Assembly (NCBI RefSeq): GCF_002211105.1
Contig: NZ_JPUA01000043.1
Location: forward strand, 98,879 to 162,878
Length of the DNA: 64,000 bases
Reading direction: 5' to 3'
DNA from: Halomonas campaniensis
Lineage (GTDB): Bacteria > Pseudomonadota > Gammaproteobacteria > Pseudomonadales > Halomonadaceae
Made by a program: the position numbers and the translations under genes. The notes beneath the pieces were generated by a model. The model was given only the letters and a program-made list of their open reading frames with translations. It was not told the DNA's origin and did no database searches. Positions 16,701 through 26,085 of this stretch are shown here, in pieces. How positions within the stretch are numbered: position 1 is the first letter of the stretch; every line of letters begins with the position of its first letter.

Positions 16701-18728
16701 ATGATGGCGCGCTGGAAATCCCTACCTCTACGGCTTCGGCTATTTCTCTCCTTTGGGACAGTCTTAGCACTCGCGATGCTTTTGGCGCTCTATCTTCAAG
16801 CGCGTTCACACAGCCAAGCGCGGTTGGATAACCTGCTTAATCAAGAACTACCGGCACAGGTCAAAGGCCTGGCAGCGCATATAAATCTCAGCCTTAGCCA
16901 GGATCTTGCCATTTCCGAAAGCTTGGCCAATAGCTACTTTATTGAGCAGTGGGTTCGCGACGGCTTACCGGAAGAGCGACAGAACGACATTACGGCTTAT
17001 TTAGCGCGCCTTATGGAGCAGTTAGACACCGAGCTGCTTTTTATCGCCGCTCAACACCAGGGCCGGGGTTACTATTTCCAACTGCGCAACGGTGAATTTC
17101 TGCAGCGCACTATCCAGCCCCCCGGCAGCGAAGATGACTGGTACTACGATTTTACCGACAGCGATAACACCTACGAACTGAATTTAGATAGCGACACCTT
17201 CTCACCCGACGATGCCTTTGTGTACGTCAATTACCGCAGCGCGGTCAATGCCGCCAATGGTCGACCGCTGGTCGTGGCTGGTGCTGGACTCGATCTCTCC
17301 CAAATGGCCAGTTTGATTGATGACTTTCGCTTAGGCGGTAGCGGACACGCCTCGTTGCTCAGCGCCGAGGGGGAGCTGCTTATTCGCAGCGACCAAGCCA
17401 ATCGTAGTGATGACGCAACAGCCACCGAGGCCTTACCAGAGCAAGCGTCGCAGCGTTTACTGCAAAACGAGCAGCTACAGGTGCAGGAAGCGATGCGTGA
17501 CGGCCAAGAAACGTTGGTCAGCACTATCTGGCTCCCCGAGCTGCAGCGCTACCTGATGGTGGAAGTGGATAAAGAGGCGTATCTGGCGTCCACCCGAGAG
17601 CGCTTCCTGGAGTCCAGCGGTATAGGGCTGCTCATTCTGCTCGTTGGGTTGCTGGTACTCTACCCGCTGACTGGCAGCCTCATCCGCCCGCTGATTAATT
17701 TCCAGCGCCAGTTGAAAGACATCACCCACAGCCTGGATCTTTCGCGTAGGGTCAGCACTGATGACAAAGCCGAGCTTGGCGACTTAGCCAATCAAACCAA
17801 CGAGCTCCTTGAGCGCCTCTCCCGCGCTATTGCGGCGGTGGCCAAAAACGCTCAGGCGCTAACCCAAGTGGCAGACCGGCTGGCAAAAACTGCCGGGCTT
17901 TCCGGTGTGCACGGTAGCGATATCGATCATGAAGCGAGCCAAACCATGGCCGCAGCGGTGGAGGAGATGGCCTCTTCGGTAGCGGAAATCACTTCCACCA
18001 TGGAGGAGCTCTCTACCTCATCCACCCAAATCGCCGACCACTCCCAATCGGTGGTCGACGTTGCCAATCAGACACTAGAGCGCAGCCGAAAAGGCAGTTC
18101 GGCCATGCAACTGCTACAGTCAAAAATGCAGGATATCCGTAGCGACAGCGAGCAGAGCCTGACAGAGATCATGACCCTGGGGGCGAAATCCAAACAGATC
18201 AACAAGGTGATGGAGCTGATCAACACCCTGGCCGCTCAGACCAAGCTGATCGCATTTAATGCCGCCTTGGAAGCCTCAAGCGCAGGCGAATCGGGCCGCC
18301 GCTTTTCGGTTGTCGCCAGCGAGATACGCCGCTTGGCTGACAGCGTGACCGACTCAACTCAAGAGATTGAAGCGCATACCGATGATATTCAGACAGCGAT
18401 TAATCGCTTAGTGGTGGCCTCTGAAAAAGGCGCCTCCTCAATCGAGCAGGGCGTTGAGGCAAGCATGAGTACCGCCCAGGATCTGGAGGCGCTGCTCAAG
18501 GCGGCGAGCCAAACCAGCAGCGCGGCCCAGCAGATATCGCTCTCCACGCAGCAGCAAAAAACCGCCAGCAGCCAGGTGGTGATGGCCCTACGCGATATCG
18601 ATACGGCCAGTTCTCGCAACGCGCACTCAGTGCGCAGTATTACCGATATTAGCCAGGACATGATCCATATGTCGGCTGAGCTTAACGCGCTGGTGCAGGA
18701 GTTCACCCTAACAAATAAAGATCGCTGA
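16701..18728 (+). CDS. Methyl-accepting chemotaxis protein, WspA-like type, with dCache sensor
   Basis: A 675-residue transmembrane receptor. TM1 is at about 14-32 and a large periplasmic domain of about 265 residues with WYYDF and NYRSAVNAANGRP segments fits a dCache ligand-binding domain. TM2, HAMP and the cytoplasmic helical hairpin follow. The hairpin tip reads QTKLIAFNAALEASSAGESG, where the two motility-type receptors elsewhere in the window have [20 protein letters not shown]; the TKLIAFNAALEA form resembles surface-sensing WspA-class receptors. No C-terminal CheR-binding pentapeptide is present. The ATG at 16701 has ggag 11 bases upstream; an in-frame TTG at 16653 is less likely. It heads the cluster. 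Confidence 0.88.
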   Translation: MMARWKSLPLRLRLFLSFGTVLALAMLLALYLQARSHSQARLDNLLNQELPAQVKGLAAHINLSLSQDLAISESLANSYFIEQWVRDGLPEERQNDITAYLARLMEQLDTELLFIAAQHQGRGYYFQLRNGEFLQRTIQPPGSEDDWYYDFTDSDNTYELNLDSDTFSPDDAFVYVNYRSAVNAANGRPLVVAGAGLDLSQMASLIDDFRLGGSGHASLLSAEGELLIRSDQANRSDDATATEALPEQASQRLLQNEQLQVQEAMRDGQETLVSTIWLPELQRYLMVEVDKEAYLASTRERFLESSGIGLLILLVGLLVLYPLTGSLIRPLINFQRQLKDITHSLDLSRRVSTDDKAELGDLANQTNELLERLSRAIAAVAKNAQALTQVADRLAKTAGLSGVHGSDIDHEASQTMAAAVEEMASSVAEITSTMEELSTSSTQIADHSQSVVDVANQTLERSRKGSSAMQLLQSKMQDIRSDSEQSLTEIMTLGAKSKQINKVMELINTLAAQTKLIAFNAALEASSAGESGRRFSVVASEIRRLADSVTDSTQEIEAHTDDIQTAINRLVVASEKGASSIEQGVEASMSTAQDLEALLKAASQTSSAAQQISLSTQQQKTASSQVVMALRDIDTASSRNAHSVRSITDISQDMIHMSAELNALVQEFTLTNKDR

Positions 18729-18740
18729 TAAGGATACCGG

Positions 18741-19808
18741 ATGAGTGTAATTCGGGTAGTCATTGCCGACGACAGCCAAGTAGCCCGCGACGTGCTACGC
18801 GATATCCTCAGCCGGGACGATGATATTGAGATCGTGGGGGAAGCCACTAATGGCCGCGAAGCGGTGGAGCTGGCCAAGCGCCTTGCGCCGCAGCTGATCA
18901 CCATGGATCTCAATATGCCGGTGATGGACGGCTTGTCCGCTATCGAAGAGATCATGTACAGCAAAGGGGTACCCATTCTGGTGGTCAGCGACCGCTCCGA
19001 TGCGCAAACGGCCTATCAAGCCCTTGAGGTAGGCGCGTTGGAGGTGATGCCTAAACCCACTCTGGAAGGCGCCGATGCCGAACGCTTGCTGGAGCGTGTA
19101 CGCTTGCTTTCCGGCGTGGCGGTCATCACTCGTCTACGTCGACGCGGCTCAGCACCTCCCCCTACTCCCCCGAAACCAGCGTTTACGGTAACGCCACGGG
19201 GGGTGCCGCGTAACTTCCAGCACGTGGTCGCTATCGCCTGCTCAACCGGTGGCCCGCAAGCCTTAGTGCGGGTGCTGCGGAGGCTACCCAGCGGGTTTCC
19301 AGCCCCCATTGTGATCGCCCAACACATCAGCCATGGTTTTATTGATGGCATGGCGCAATGGCTGGCATCCCTTTGCACTATGCCGGTTAGCGTGGGCCAA
19401 GAGGGCGAACTACTACGCCCTGGGCATATTTACTTATCACCTTCCGAGCGTGATCTATGCGTATCCTCCCGCCACCGTTTCCAGCTTCAACCCAGTCCTG
19501 AATGCTCCCTGTACCACCCCTGTTGCGATGTGCTGCTGCAAAGTGTCGCAGAGGTCTATGGCAGTGATGCGATTGGCATTATTTTAACCGGCATGGGCCG
19601 CGATGGAGTGAATGGTATGCGGGCGATACATCGCGCAGGTGGAACCACGTTCGCACAAGATGAAGCCAGCTCGGTGATTTATGGCATGAATCAGGAGGCC
19701 GTTAAAGCGGGCGTCATACAGTATGAATTACCGCTCGATAGCCTTCCGGATCGGCTGCTTCGCGATGTCCGCGGCTACATGGATAGCCGACCGGAGCCTC
19801 TGGCATGA
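18741..19808 (+). CDS. cheB: CheB-type protein-glutamate methylesterase (WspF-like)
   Basis: A 355-residue response-regulator methylesterase. The receiver domain has Asp10-Asp11, phosphoacceptor Asp56 in MDLNMPVMDG and Lys105. After a proline-rich linker (about 135-155) the esterase domain has Ser168 in ACSTGGPQAL, His195 in AQHISHGF and Asp288 in GMGRDGV, the expected triad. It removes methyl groups from, or deamidates, the receptor encoded immediately upstream. In the Wsp system the equivalent protein is the off-switch. It overlaps the cheR gene by ATGA. Confidence 0.93.
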   Translation: MSVIRVVIADDSQVARDVLRDILSRDDDIEIVGEATNGREAVELAKRLAPQLITMDLNMPVMDGLSAIEEIMYSKGVPILVVSDRSDAQTAYQALEVGALEVMPKPTLEGADAERLLERVRLLSGVAVITRLRRRGSAPPPTPPKPAFTVTPRGVPRNFQHVVAIACSTGGPQALVRVLRRLPSGFPAPIVIAQHISHGFIDGMAQWLASLCTMPVSVGQEGELLRPGHIYLSPSERDLCVSSRHRFQLQPSPECSLYHPCCDVLLQSVAEVYGSDAIGIILTGMGRDGVNGMRAIHRAGGTTFAQDEASSVIYGMNQEAVKAGVIQYELPLDSLPDRLLRDVRGYMDSRPEPLA

Positions 19809-21232
19809 GTGAGTTTGCTCCCTTCAAAGCCCTGGTACATCAGCGCTGCGGGTTACACCTAGAGGGCTTGGCCGAAGCCCGGCTTTTCCGAGCAGTCGCC
19901 AGCTTGCAGGCCTCCACTGGGCTAACCGACACCACCCAGCTCCTCAGGAAAATAAGCCGCGACCCGGCGCTATTCGATCAATTTGTCAGCCAGTTAACGG
20001 TCAACGAAACCTATTTTTTTCGCGAACCTGACGCCCTGGACTGGCTGGTCAACACCTATTTACCGGAACGCCTAACGACAGAGCAGCCGCCGCTCTCCAT
20101 CTTCAGCGCGGGCTGCTCTTCCGGTGAAGAGCCCTATAGCGTAGCGATGATGCTGTCTGAGCGCTTTGGCGAGCGAGCCAAAGCGCTGTTTACCCTTACC
20201 GGCGGCGACTTGGATCACCAAGTCCTCGCCAAGGCACGCCAAGCGGTTTATGGCGGCATGGCGTTTCGCGCCCTCTCCCCCGCCTTCAAAAAGCGTTACT
20301 TCAGCCCCCACCAGGGCCGCTACAAGCTTCACGAATCGCTGCGCCAATGGGTCACCTTTCGCCCGTTTAACCTGTTAAACGCCAACGAAGACAGCCCCGG
20401 AGGCCCCTTTGATGTCATTCTGTTTCGCAATGTCTCGATCTACTTTGATCAGCAGACACGGCGCCATATTCATCAGCAGCTTAGCCAATTGCTGGCCCCC
20501 AATGGCATTTTACTCTGCGGCGTCACCGAAACCCTGGGTAACGATCTCGGCGTGTTTGAATTGACCGAAGCTCAGGGCATATTTTACTTTCGCCATGCAG
20601 AGCATCCCGCAATAGTGCCAGCGACTCCCCTTCAGCCCTCATTACTTGCAATGGACAACATGGCTGAAGAGAGCATTAGCGTTGCTGAGAGCACGAATAA
20701 ACAGATAGCGTCAGACAGCTGCACTGATGTGGCCCCCCAAGCGCCACATCAGCATGCGACGGAAAATGAGCCAACGGATAGCATTAGCCACCAACTGCAC
20801 ACCGCTCATCGGTTGCTCAACCAAAATGCTTTTGACGACGCCGCGACGCTACTTGAGGAACTGCTTAAGCAACAGCCGTGGTCGATCGATGCGCTAGTGC
20901 TGGCCGGGTTGGTCGCCCGCTGGCAGCAGCAGCCCCAGCTCGCCTACGACCATTTTAAGCGGGCTATTTACGTCGCCCCGGAGTGTTGGCCGGCCCATTT
21001 TTACTTAGCTGAACTTTATCGCCAAGGCGAACTGACCGGCAAGCCTGCTCAATGCCAGCGTAGCTATGCCGCGGTGGTTCGTTTGCTGACCACCGCGCCC
21101 ACCTCTAATGGTGGCCTAGACACTATCACTCCACCGCTACCGCCAGGTGATGCGCGCTTTCTAGCCGAACGTTATTTAGACGCGGTTAACCTAACACTGG
21201 CATCAACCAGTACCACACAGGGAGTGGGTTAA
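19805..21232 (+). CDS. cheR: CheR-type methyltransferase with C-terminal TPR region (WspC-like)
   Basis: A 475-residue protein. Residues 1-60 form the CheR N-domain, followed by the SAM-binding domain with FSAGCSSGEEPYS at about 100-112 and FDVILFRNVSIYFD near 200. The usual asparagine of the ENV/RNV motif is present. After a poorly conserved linker, residues about 335-430 hold tetratricopeptide-like helices (LLEELLKQQPWSIDALVLAG and the next repeat). This CheR-TPR layout is that of WspC and suits receptors lacking a pentapeptide tether. It methylates the cluster receptor. Confidence 0.92.
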   Translation: MSEFAPFKALVHQRCGLHLEGLAEARLFRAVASLQASTGLTDTTQLLRKISRDPALFDQFVSQLTVNETYFFREPDALDWLVNTYLPERLTTEQPPLSIFSAGCSSGEEPYSVAMMLSERFGERAKALFTLTGGDLDHQVLAKARQAVYGGMAFRALSPAFKKRYFSPHQGRYKLHESLRQWVTFRPFNLLNANEDSPGGPFDVILFRNVSIYFDQQTRRHIHQQLSQLLAPNGILLCGVTETLGNDLGVFELTEAQGIFYFRHAEHPAIVPATPLQPSLLAMDNMAEESISVAESTNKQIASDSCTDVAPQAPHQHATENEPTDSISHQLHTAHRLLNQNAFDDAATLLEELLKQQPWSIDALVLAGLVARWQQQPQLAYDHFKRAIYVAPECWPAHFYLAELYRQGELTGKPAQCQRSYAAVVRLLTTAPTSNGGLDTITPPLPPGDARFLAERYLDAVNLTLASTSTTQGVG

Positions 21233-21234
21233 TT

Positions 21235-23364
21235 ATGGCGCTGGATATTCGCCGCTTTATACAGCGCTTTGTGGAAGAGGCAGCCGACCACCTGCCCCGC
21301 CTGCGCGAAGGCGTTAGCGCACTGGAGCAGGGCCATGCTGATCGCGAACAGATCAACGAGCTGTTCCGCGCAGCACATACACTGAAAGGCTCGTCGCGAA
21401 TGCTTAAACTGGAGCCGATTACGGCGCTGGCACATAGCACTGAAGAGCTGCTCAGCGCTCTGCGCGACAGCACCCTCACCGCGACCCCGACGGTGACCAG
21501 CCTGCTCAGCCAGGCGGTGGATGGTCTTTCTGACTTAGTCAGTCGACTCGCCGAAGGCGCAACAGGTGACGACCTACCAGCGGCGGATGAAGCGCTATGT
21601 AGCGCCCTGGAAGCGGCTGCCCTCGGCCAGCTTCCCCCCCTGCCCATTACTTCCGCTGAGGCGATGCCGTCCTCTGCACCAGCGCTACTGTCCTCCTCAA
21701 CACCGCCTTCCTCCGCTGCGCTGGTGACGGAGAGCGAACTGCGCCTTAGCGATACGGTGCGGGTTCGCCTGGATCGACTGGACGATGTTATTCGTTTGAT
21801 GGGCGAAGTACTTTCCGGCCACCATCATTTACATACCCTAGTTGACCAAGCCCGTGAGCTAAGCACCACCCTTCCTGCCGAACAGCAAGGGCCTTTTCAC
21901 GCCTTTCACCGAGAGCTGAAAGATAGCGTGTTAAGCCACGATTCACTGATGAGCGACCTACACGACCGGGCACTGCAAATGCGCATGCTGCCGCTAAGCG
22001 TGGCGTTTGATCCACTCGCGCATATGTCCCGAGAATTGGCCCAGTCACTCGGCAAACAGGTCGACTGCCGAGTGAGAGGCAGCGAAATCGAACTGGATCG
22101 CCAGATGATTGACCGGCTGTCGGATCCGCTTATTCACCTGCTGCGCAACGCCTTGGATCACGGTTTAGAGCTGCCTGCCGAGCGCCAGGCAGCGGGTAAG
22201 CCTCCCCGTGGGCAGTTGATTATCGAAGCCTGGCAGGATGCGGACTGGGTAGTGGTAGAGATGCGTGATGACGGCGCGGGTATTTCGCTTGAAGCAGTGC
22301 GCCAGAAAGCGCTCGCTAAACAGCTGGTCAGCGAAGAGCAACTCCTTGCGCTGAGCGAACAGGAAACGCTAGAGCTTATATTCCTGCCGGGTTTCTCTAC
22401 CAAGAGCATGATCACCGATTTTTCTGGCCGCGGTGTGGGCATGGATGTGGTCAAGCGCACCGTGGTAGATGAGCTTAACGGCGATCTGCAGCTTGCCAGC
22501 GAACGCGGTAGCGGCACGCGCTTTACTCTGCGCCTGCCACTCTCGTTGGCGATGATGCGGGTACTGCTGGTCAGCGTCGGCGGCGTCAACCTAGGGGTAA
22601 CGGCGCCCTACGTATCAGAGTTGGTAGAGTGCTCATCACAAGCATTTATTGATGCTGCGGGTCAGCGCACGCTGATTTTACGCAATGAATTTGTGCCGGT
22701 GGTATCGCTAGCCCAGCTGCTTGAGCTACCTGAGACGGCGTCAGGTACTGATACCACCCTACTGCTGGTCGTCCACCAGCGGCACCAAAAGCTTGCTCTG
22801 ATTATTGACTCACTGATTGATGAACGCGATATGATCATCAAGCCGCTGCCTGCGCATCTTCGTTATTTACCGTTGGTCTCGGGCATGGTTTCCATGGGCC
22901 GCAATGCGCTGGTAAGCCTACTCCACGTACCCGCTTTACTGGAAGCCACCCGACACGGCACCCAGCGTGCTAACGAAGAGCGTGCCTCCGCCGCTCTCGC
23001 GAAACGCATTTTGGTGGTCGACGACTCACTGAATACCCGCGAAATAGAAAAAGATGTGCTCGAAGCGTGGGGTTACCACGTCACGCTGGCCGAAAATGGT
23101 CGCGATGGATTAGCCAAAGCATTGGCAGAGCCTTTTGATGCCGTACTTACCGACGTTGAAATGCCGGTAATGGATGGCTTTGCGCTGACTGCCCGACTGC
23201 GCGAAAATGAGGTTTATCGTTATCGGCCGATCATCATTATCACCTCGCGGGAAAAAGAGGCTGATCGGCGTCGCGGTATTGAAGTCGGTGCCGACGCCTA
23301 TATCGTCAAAGGTAGTTTTGACCAAAACAATTTAGTAGAGACGCTCCAGGCCCTACTGGGCTAA
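21235..23364 (+). CDS. cheA: Hybrid CheA histidine kinase with C-terminal receiver (WspE-like)
   Basis: A 709-residue kinase: Hpt domain with His48 (AAHTLKGSSRML), a Ser/Pro-rich linker at about 140-165, dimerisation helices, and a HATPase domain with LLRNALDHGLE (N box), DDGAGI (G1), GRGVGMDVV and GSGTRFTLRLPL. A CheW-like domain and then a receiver domain (about 590-709) follow, with Asp640 in TDVEMPVMDG and Lys692. No separate CheY-docking P2 domain is evident. The CheA-REC fusion is typical of WspE and other alternative-function systems and not of flagellar CheA. It starts three bases after cheR. Confidence 0.94.
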   Translation: MALDIRRFIQRFVEEAADHLPRLREGVSALEQGHADREQINELFRAAHTLKGSSRMLKLEPITALAHSTEELLSALRDSTLTATPTVTSLLSQAVDGLSDLVSRLAEGATGDDLPAADEALCSALEAAALGQLPPLPITSAEAMPSSAPALLSSSTPPSSAALVTESELRLSDTVRVRLDRLDDVIRLMGEVLSGHHHLHTLVDQARELSTTLPAEQQGPFHAFHRELKDSVLSHDSLMSDLHDRALQMRMLPLSVAFDPLAHMSRELAQSLGKQVDCRVRGSEIELDRQMIDRLSDPLIHLLRNALDHGLELPAERQAAGKPPRGQLIIEAWQDADWVVVEMRDDGAGISLEAVRQKALAKQLVSEEQLLALSEQETLELIFLPGFSTKSMITDFSGRGVGMDVVKRTVVDELNGDLQLASERGSGTRFTLRLPLSLAMMRVLLVSVGGVNLGVTAPYVSELVECSSQAFIDAAGQRTLILRNEFVPVVSLAQLLELPETASGTDTTLLLVVHQRHQKLALIIDSLIDERDMIIKPLPAHLRYLPLVSGMVSMGRNALVSLLHVPALLEATRHGTQRANEERASAALAKRILVVDDSLNTREIEKDVLEAWGYHVTLAENGRDGLAKALAEPFDAVLTDVEMPVMDGFALTARLRENEVYRYRPIIIITSREKEADRRRGIEVGADAYIVKGSFDQNNLVETLQALLG

Positions 23365-23417
23365 CGGTGAGCGTTACTGATACACCATAAATGCCACAAC
23401 AACCATGAGGTCATGGA

Positions 23418-23780
23418 ATGCTTATCCTGGTCGTAGACGACGATCCGCTTGCCGGAGAAATGACGGCGGCACTGCTTGAGTCTCAGGGCCATAACACCTT
23501 GCTGGCCAGTGACGCGATGGAGGCCGTCGAGCAGTTAGACGCTCATAGCGATATCAAACTGATCGTCAGCGATATGCACATGCCCCTTGTCAGCGGATTA
23601 GCGCTGTTAGAGATGTTGCGCGAACAAGATAATCACCTGCCGTTTATTTTACTCACCGGCGACACCCCAGATACAACGCTACAGCAGACCCCTGGCCTGA
23701 ACGCCTGTTTACGTAAAGATGCCGAACTTGCTTGGAACCTTGACGCTGCGGTGAAACAGACACTGGCACTCAACGGCTAA
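23418..23780 (+). CDS. Stand-alone response-regulator receiver domain
   Basis: A 120-residue CheY-like protein: acidic pocket VVDDD (6-9), phosphoacceptor Asp52 in SDMHMP, Thr80 and Lys100. No output domain is attached. It lies between the hybrid CheA and the diguanylate cyclase, 53 bases after cheA. It may relay or drain phosphoryl groups, or act through a partner. Classical Wsp operons lack an extra lone receiver, so this is one way the cluster differs. Confidence 0.9.
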   Translation: MLILVVDDDPLAGEMTAALLESQGHNTLLASDAMEAVEQLDAHSDIKLIVSDMHMPLVSGLALLEMLREQDNHLPFILLTGDTPDTTLQQTPGLNACLRKDAELAWNLDAAVKQTLALNG

Positions 23781-23811
23781 GCAACGCTTGATGCGATGAA
23801 AAGGATTAATC

Positions 23812-23850
23812 ATGGAATGGATCGCCGCTTTCGATCACTTACGCAGGTAG
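23812..23850 (+). other. Possible 12-codon leader ORF before the diguanylate cyclase gene
   Basis: An ATG preceded by aaggat opens a 12-codon frame that stops four bases before the ATG of the next gene. It could couple or tune translation of the cyclase. It may also be chance; no conserved peptide is recognised. Confidence 0.2.
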
Positions 23851-23854
23851 TTTG

Positions 23855-25534
23855 ATGTCTAAGCCCGCCCCTACGCTACACGATAAGCTAAACCAGCTAC
23901 GTGAGCGTTTTATTGAGCAGCTTCCGTCCCGCTTAGCGCAAACCGCCGAGCTGTGGCAGCAGAGTCGCACGACGAGCGAAGAACAGTCGCGACTCGCGCC
24001 AGAGTTGCATCGTTTCTTTCATAGTTTGAAAGGAACCGGAAGGTCGCTGGGCTTTGAGCGGCTTGCCCTGCTGGCGGATCAGGCGGAAGAGGCACTCACT
24101 ACCTCCCCCGCCCGCGCCGATATCGATGCGTTTATCAGTCAACTGCTTCTCCAGATGGGTCACGAACAGCAGCATCTACGCTCCCACCACGGTCAACAGC
24201 AAGCGCTGGCGGCCGTAAACAGCTTCGAGCTTTCCAGCCAGGTTGAACCACTGCGCAATAAGCGTCAGCGGTTAATTTATCTGTGCGACGATGAGCCCGA
24301 GCAGGTTGATCAATTAATCCATCACCTACGCTGCTTTGGTCACGAAGTCGTTCAGTTTATCGATACAGACACATTCTTTAACGCGGTGCTCACTCGTCGC
24401 CCTGACGCGGTGATCATGGATGTGCAGTTCCCCCAAGGCCAGACGGCAGGCACTGAAACCCTGACAAGCTTGAACAAACTGACAGGTCAACCGCTTCCCG
24501 CCATCGTTTTGTCGGCCCATAGCGACTTTCATTCACGCCTGAGTGCCGTTCGTGCAGGCTGCGGCGGCTACTTTACTAAACCGGTAAAACCGCTGGATCT
24601 GATGCTGGCAGTGGATGAACTGACCGCTCCGGCAGCGGAAGAGCCGCTGAAGGTGCTGGTAGTGGATGATGAGCCAGAAGCAGCCGCTTACCACGCTCTG
24701 TTGCTTGAAGAGGGCGGCATGAGCGTTCATCAGGTGCATCATCCCGCCGATGCACTTAATGCTATGGAGCGCTTTAGCCCCGACTTAGTGCTGGTCGATG
24801 TGTATATGCCGGTGTGTTCAGGGGAAGAGCTGGCATCGATTATTCGCCAGCAGCCGGAACACCTGGGGCTACCGATTATCTATCTCTCCAGTGAAACCGA
24901 CAGCCAAAAGCAAATATCCGCAATGTCTGCGGGGGTTGAAGCCTTTCTTACCAAACCCGTTCAGCCCGAAGAGCTGGTTTCTGCCGTGCGGCTACGCGCC
25001 GAACGCCTGCGCCTACTGCGCTCGTTAATGACCCGCGACAGCATGACCGGGCTGTATAACCACAGCACTACCACCGAACTGATCAATAAAAACCTCGCTC
25101 AGGCTCACCGTGATAATAGCCAGCACGCCATGGCGATGATCGATATCGATCACTTCAAGCAGGTCAACGACACCCACGGTCATTTGGCGGGTGACCAGGT
25201 AATTATCACCCTGGCAAGACTATTAAAGAGCCGCCTGCGCCTCTCCGATATTATCGGCCGCTACGGCGGAGAAGAGTTTGTTGTACTGCTAAAGGGCATT
25301 AATGCTGAGAAAGCCGCCCCATTAATCGATAGCCTGCGCGAGGATTTTGCACTGGTCGATTTTCACGCCGGTGAGGTTCGCTTTCGCTGCACCTTTAGCG
25401 CAGGCATTAGCAGTTTCCCCGCACAACCTTCTACCGAGTCGCTGCGTTTAAGCGCCGACCAAGCGCTCTATCGCGCCAAACACCATGGTCGCAATCAGGT
25501 AGTGATATCGACGGAGCTGACCGATGACCGCTGA
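23855..25534 (+). CDS. Diguanylate cyclase with Hpt and two receiver domains
   Basis: A 559-residue cytoplasmic protein with an unusual order: Hpt (His56 in FFHSLKGTGRSLG), receiver 1 (Asp189 in IMDVQFP, Lys242), receiver 2 (Asp315 in LVDVYMP, Lys367), then GGDEF. The active site GGEEF is at 471-475, and the RLSD inhibitory-site motif (462-465) is five residues upstream. An active, product-inhibited c-di-GMP synthase is therefore expected. In Wsp clusters this position is held by WspR (one receiver plus GGDEF). The added Hpt and receiver allow an internal or CheA-linked phosphorelay. A TTG start three bases upstream is possible. It overlaps cheW by eleven bases. Confidence 0.93.
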   Translation: MSKPAPTLHDKLNQLRERFIEQLPSRLAQTAELWQQSRTTSEEQSRLAPELHRFFHSLKGTGRSLGFERLALLADQAEEALTTSPARADIDAFISQLLLQMGHEQQHLRSHHGQQQALAAVNSFELSSQVEPLRNKRQRLIYLCDDEPEQVDQLIHHLRCFGHEVVQFIDTDTFFNAVLTRRPDAVIMDVQFPQGQTAGTETLTSLNKLTGQPLPAIVLSAHSDFHSRLSAVRAGCGGYFTKPVKPLDLMLAVDELTAPAAEEPLKVLVVDDEPEAAAYHALLLEEGGMSVHQVHHPADALNAMERFSPDLVLVDVYMPVCSGEELASIIRQQPEHLGLPIIYLSSETDSQKQISAMSAGVEAFLTKPVQPEELVSAVRLRAERLRLLRSLMTRDSMTGLYNHSTTTELINKNLAQAHRDNSQHAMAMIDIDHFKQVNDTHGHLAGDQVIITLARLLKSRLRLSDIIGRYGGEEFVVLLKGINAEKAAPLIDSLREDFALVDFHAGEVRFRCTFSAGISSFPAQPSTESLRLSADQALYRAKHHGRNQVVISTELTDDR

Positions 25535-26084
25535 ATTTTCCCGCGACGGCGAGGCGAATGATCAGCCGCCCGCGACCCAAACCCTGGACGAGGCATTGTC
25601 AGCACACGGCGATGCTGAGGCTGTGGTGGATGTTGATGAGCCCACCCAACAGCTGGTGCTCTTTCGGCTCAACGGCCAGCCTTTTGCACTACCCGGCAGC
25701 GCGGTGAGTGAAATTCTATCCAGCGACCAACCCGTCTATTACGTACCGGGACTGCCCGCCTCTACCGAAGGTGTGCTGCACCTGCGAGGCAAAATCGAGT
25801 CCGTCATTAGCCTGCATCGACTACTCGGTTTACCTGCACCGGAAGGCGACAGTAAGGGGATGATTCTATTAGTGAGCGCGGCGGGGATTACTAGCGGCGT
25901 ACGTATTGAACAGCTTGATGATGTATCCGAGGTCAGCCAGAGTATACTGCAAGCGCCGCCAGAGACGCTTTCTGGTACGTTGCGCCCCTATGTCAGTGCC
26001 CTGTGGCAGAGAGCTGAGCGAGAAGCGCTTGCCCTGCTTGACCCAGAGGCGCTATTCGACGCTTACCAGCAGGGGCTTGGCTAA
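25524..26084 (+). CDS. cheW: CheW-like coupling protein
   Basis: A 186-residue protein. An acidic 40-residue N-terminal extension precedes a CheW domain with LVLFRLNGQPFALPGSAVSEIL, LRGKIESVISLHRLLGLP and a closing LLDPEALF. It should link the receptor to the hybrid CheA. The ATG at 25524 has acggag seven bases upstream and lies within the end of the diguanylate cyclase gene. Confidence 0.9.
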   Translation: MTAEFSRDGEANDQPPATQTLDEALSAHGDAEAVVDVDEPTQQLVLFRLNGQPFALPGSAVSEILSSDQPVYYVPGLPASTEGVLHLRGKIESVISLHRLLGLPAPEGDSKGMILLVSAAGITSGVRIEQLDDVSEVSQSILQAPPETLSGTLRPYVSALWQRAEREALALLDPEALFDAYQQGLG

Positions 26085-26085
26085 A

